From the NCBI GenBank assembly GCA_009996555.1, contig JAACZX010000091.1, positions 1-8,185 on the forward strand: a stretch of DNA of 8,185 nt. Reading direction: 5' to 3'. The translations under genes and the position numbers were made by a program. Each line of letters starts with the position of its first letter. Positions within the stretch are counted from its first letter, which is position 1. The notes beneath the pieces were generated by a model. The model worked only from the letters and a program-made list of their open reading frames with translations. It had not been told where the DNA came from and did not search any database. This DNA is from Chitinophagaceae bacterium. Lineage in GTDB: Bacteria; Bacteroidota; Bacteroidia; Chitinophagales; Chitinophagaceae. This document shows positions 6,550 through 8,185 of the stretch, in pieces.

Positions 6550-7325
6550 TATCGGTTCTTTTGAAGAAAATTAGTTGTTTGATGTGCAATAGCTGATGGA
6601 AGCTGTGAGGGGTGTAGGTTCACTACTTCTCCCACAACAATAACAGCAGGGTTGCTCAACTGTGCATAAGCCGATTTAAAAACAATATCTCTGACAGTGC
6701 CAATTACCATTTTTTCTTCTGCTATGGTGCCGTTTTGAATAATGGCAACCGGCGTATGCATTTTTCCATGCCTGCTGAAAATGTCCATAATGGCTTCCAG
6801 TTTGCTCATGGCCATTAATATAACTACCGTTGCACTTGATTGTGCAGCCAGTTCAATATCCTTTGATAACTCGCCTGAACGGGTTGTGCCGGTGGTTACC
6901 CAAAAGCTTTCGTTGATACCTCTGCAGGTGAGTGGTATCATTTGTGAAGAAGGAACTGCAAGAGCACTTGAAATGCCCGGAATAATTTCAACTTGCATAC
7001 CGGCCTGGCGGGCTGCGTCAATTTCCTCCTGTGCCCGCCCAAAAACAAACGGGTCGCCACCTTTTAGCCTCACAATGCGGCAATGGCTTTGTGCATATTC
7101 CACGATCAAGCGATTGATCTCTTCCTGGGATAAAGCATGGCAACCATACCGCTTGCCCACAAAACGCTTTACACATCCTGCCGGGGCGTAGGCCAAAAGT
7201 GTTTCGTTTGCCAACGCATCATACAGGATCACATCTGCTTTTTCAAGTGTGCGAATTGCCTTGATTGTGATCAATTCAGGGTCGCCGGGACCAGCGCCAA
7301 CGAGGTACAAAAACGACAGGTTCAT
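6549..7325 (-). CDS. cobA: Uroporphyrinogen-III C-methyltransferase (SUMT)
   Basis: SUMT uses two S-adenosylmethionine molecules to methylate uroporphyrinogen III at C2 and C7, giving precorrin-2, the entry to siroheme and cobalamin. The 258 residues cover one complete tetrapyrrole-methylase domain. VGAGPGDPELIT (9-20) is the N-terminal signature, RLKGGDPFVFGR (86-97) is the SAM-site motif, PGISSA (116-121) follows, and LTCRG (132-136) stands where many homologues have LTHRG. There is no CysG-type dehydrogenase/ferrochelatase domain, so the last siroheme steps must be encoded elsewhere. The ATG at 7325 puts the first beta-strand immediately after the start. The stop overlaps the Crp/Fnr ATG by one base. 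It is divergent from nirB, whose product needs siroheme, so siroheme is the likely destination; cobalamin cannot be excluded. It may also be named sumT or the cysG methylase part. Confidence 0.93.
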   Translation of the reverse strand: MNLSFLYLVGAGPGDPELITIKAIRTLEKADVILYDALANETLLAYAPAGCVKRFVGKRYGCHALSQEEINRLIVEYAQSHCRIVRLKGGDPFVFGRAQEEIDAARQAGMQVEIIPGISSALAVPSSQMIPLTCRGINESFWVTTGTTRSGELSKDIELAAQSSATVVILMAMSKLEAIMDIFSRHGKMHTPVAIIQNGTIAEEKMVIGTVRDIVFKSAYAQLSNPAVIVVGEVVNLHPSQLPSAIAHQTTNFLQKNR

Positions 7326-7347
7326 ATAAAGTATAAAATATTATATG
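7323..7347. repeat. Inverted repeat overlapping the SUMT start codon
   Basis: CATATAA (7323-7329) and TTATATG (7341-7347) are perfect 7-bp inverted arms around an 11-bp AT-rich spacer. The left arm contains the SUMT start codon on the - strand. It could be an operator or a leader hairpin that limits initiation. In such AT-rich DNA a chance origin is quite possible. Confidence 0.3.
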
Positions 7348-7396
7348 TAATAAAAATTATGGTTTCGTGATTGAAATTATATTTTTTAGTTCTAAT

Positions 7397-7409
7397 TTCA
7401 TGACATGAA
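7397..7409. promoter_or_regulatory. 13-bp palindrome TTCATGACATGAA, candidate operator
   Basis: TTCATG and CATGAA are perfect inverted arms around one central A. A second, overlapping palindrome, ATGAATCAT, covers 7405-7413. The segment lies mid-way between the two divergent starts, about 72 bp from the SUMT ATG and 110 bp from the nirB ATG, where an operator could serve both. The binding protein is unknown. Confidence 0.35.
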
Positions 7410-7438
7410 TCATTTAATAATATGTTTTTTAATGGCTA

Positions 7439-7454
7439 AATAGTTAAAACTATT
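7439..7454. promoter_or_regulatory. 16-bp perfect dyad AATAGTT-AA-AACTATT, candidate nirB operator
   Basis: Seven-base perfect inverted arms flank a 2-bp centre, ending 65 bp before the nirB start. The length and symmetry suit a homodimeric regulator. Position relative to a transcription start is unknown because the promoter is not clear. The sequence does not match the E. coli CRP or FNR consensus. Confidence 0.35.
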
Positions 7455-7519
7455 ATATAAATAAAATCATAATACGATTGTTTGCTGCCATTATTGTTTA
7501 CACTTAAAACAGTAACAAC

Positions 7520-8185
7520 ATGAAAGTGGTAGTAATTGGAAACGGCATGGTGGGGTACAAATTTTGCGAAAAGCTTGTAAAAAAGAACAGTGCCGGTAAT
7601 ATCTCCATCGTGGTTTTTGGAGAAGAAGTAAGACCGGCATACGATCGGGTGCACCTGAGTGAGTATTTCGCTGGTAAGTCTGCTGACGATCTTACCCTCG
7701 CCCCCAAAGAATGGTATAGTGAAAATGGCATTGTGCTCCATCTTTCTGATCCGGTTGTTTCAATTGACCGGGAAAAGAAAACGGTGTTCTCACACGCAGG
7801 GGTTACCGAAACTTACGATTACCTCATTCTTGCTACAGGTTCGGCAGCCTTTGTTCCGCCAATTCCTGGTGTGGAAAAAGAAGGTGTATTCATCTACCGC
7901 ACAATTGAAGACCTGGAGCTGATGACCGATTGGGCGAAAAAATCAAAGAAAGGTGCAGTGATTGGTGGCGGCTTGCTTGGTTTGGAAGCAGCAAAGGCTA
8001 TGCTTGATCTTGGTGTTACCGATACACAGGTGATTGAATTTGCTCCACGCCTTATGCCTCGTCAAATTGATGATGCGGGCTCAAGATTATTACAATCTAA
8101 ATTGGAAGACCTCGGTCTTACGATCCATACATCAAAAAATACAACATCTATTAATGGTGATGATGCGATCAGCAGCATGAGTTTT
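7520..8185 (+). CDS. nirB: Nitrite reductase [NAD(P)H] large subunit, N-terminal part (cut by right edge)
   Basis: The first 222 residues of the cytoplasmic siroheme nitrite reductase large subunit are present; the frame is open to the last base. NirB moves electrons from NAD(P)H through FAD and Fe-S/siroheme centres to reduce nitrite to ammonium. Seen here are the FAD dinucleotide motif GNGMVG (7-12), the NirB-typical EEVRPAYDRVHLSEYF (35-50), ATGS (105-108) with PPIPG (113-117), YRTIEDL (126-132), the NAD(P)-binding GGGLLGLEAA (149-158) and VIEFAPRLM (171-179). As I remember E. coli NirB, the similarity is close along the whole length. The BFD-like Fe-S and siroheme domains would lie beyond the window, so completeness cannot be judged. 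The ATG at 7520 begins the Rossmann strand directly; no Shine-Dalgarno is present. Divergent SUMT supports a siroheme-dependent enzyme. Confidence 0.93.
   Translation, partial: MKVVVIGNGMVGYKFCEKLVKKNSAGNISIVVFGEEVRPAYDRVHLSEYFAGKSADDLTLAPKEWYSENGIVLHLSDPVVSIDREKKTVFSHAGVTETYDYLILATGSAAFVPPIPGVEKEGVFIYRTIEDLELMTDWAKKSKKGAVIGGGLLGLEAAKAMLDLGVTDTQVIEFAPRLMPRQIDDAGSRLLQSKLEDLGLTIHTSKNTTSINGDDAISSMSF

Larger units (their letters stand above)
7326..7519. promoter_or_regulatory. Divergent AT-rich control region between SUMT and nirB
   Basis: This 194-bp region must hold both promoters. It is much more AT-rich than the flanking genes and contains several dyads: 7372-7400 (TGAAATTA...TAATTTCA), 7397-7409 (TTCATGACATGAA) and 7439-7454 (AATAGTT-AA-AACTATT). 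For nirB, TTG at 7478-7480 followed after 18 bp by TACACTTA (7499-7506) is a weak match to the Bacteroidota TTTG/TAnnTTTG promoter. No canonical FNR box (TTGAT-N4-ATCAA) is present. No open reading frame of note fits here. Confidence 0.6.

Noticed and set aside
6742..7191. 149-codon open frame on the + strand
   Set aside because: It mirrors the SUMT coding region, which carries all family motifs on the - strand.
7326..7519. Canonical FNR or CRP box in the divergent promoter
   Set aside because: No TTGAT-N4-ATCAA or TGTGA-N6-TCACA match is seen on either strand; only other dyads are present.
7436..7741. 101-codon open frame on the - strand across the nirB start
   Set aside because: It covers AT-rich promoter DNA and the antisense of the conserved NirB FAD domain; no domain or signal is visible.
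1..8185. CRISPR arrays, tRNA/rRNA genes, insertion sequences, phage or defence genes
   Set aside because: No regularly spaced repeats, cloverleaf-like segments, transposase or integrase frames or terminal inverted repeats were found; the genes look like ordinary chromosomal ones.

Overview
The window looks like chromosomal DNA of a member of the Bacteroidota, probably Chitinophagaceae or a relative. The base composition is moderately AT-rich and most starts lack a Shine-Dalgarno sequence. The YaiO-type barrel, the Crp/Fnr protein and the 'LTCRGINESFWVTTGT'-type SumT resemble what I remember from that group. The phylum call is inference; there is no rRNA or other marker here. No tRNA, CRISPR array, insertion sequence or phage gene is visible.

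The left half (1-4900) reads as one functional block. On the + strand are the 3' part of a hybrid histidine kinase (ATPase end, receiver, HPt), a stand-alone receiver protein, a membrane-anchored HEAT-repeat-like protein, and a membrane family-2 glycosyltransferase of the cellulose/hyaluronan/PgaC synthase type, whose start overlaps the HEAT stop by ATGA. A YaiO-type outer-membrane beta-barrel gene lies tail-to-tail on the - strand, its stop overlapping the glycosyltransferase stop by 4 bp. The simplest reading is a surface-polysaccharide synthesis and export locus controlled by a His-Asp-His-Asp phosphorelay. The last receiver has no DNA-binding domain and the synthase has no PilZ domain, so control may act at the protein level, perhaps through the HEAT protein. 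That is a hypothesis.

The middle (4983-5705, - strand) holds a His-rich multi-pass membrane protein with DUF2306-like features and no assignable function.

The right part (5803-8185) is a nitrite-assimilation region. A sumT-like uroporphyrinogen-III methyltransferase gene (- strand, siroheme branch) is followed, with a 1-bp TAATG overlap, by a Crp/Fnr regulator carrying an FNR-like cysteine pattern. Divergently, across a very AT-rich 194-bp intergenic region with several dyads, starts nirB (large subunit of the NAD(P)H-dependent siroheme nitrite reductase), which runs off the right edge. SumT supplies the siroheme precursor that NirB needs, and the Crp/Fnr protein is the natural candidate regulator of the divergent promoters.
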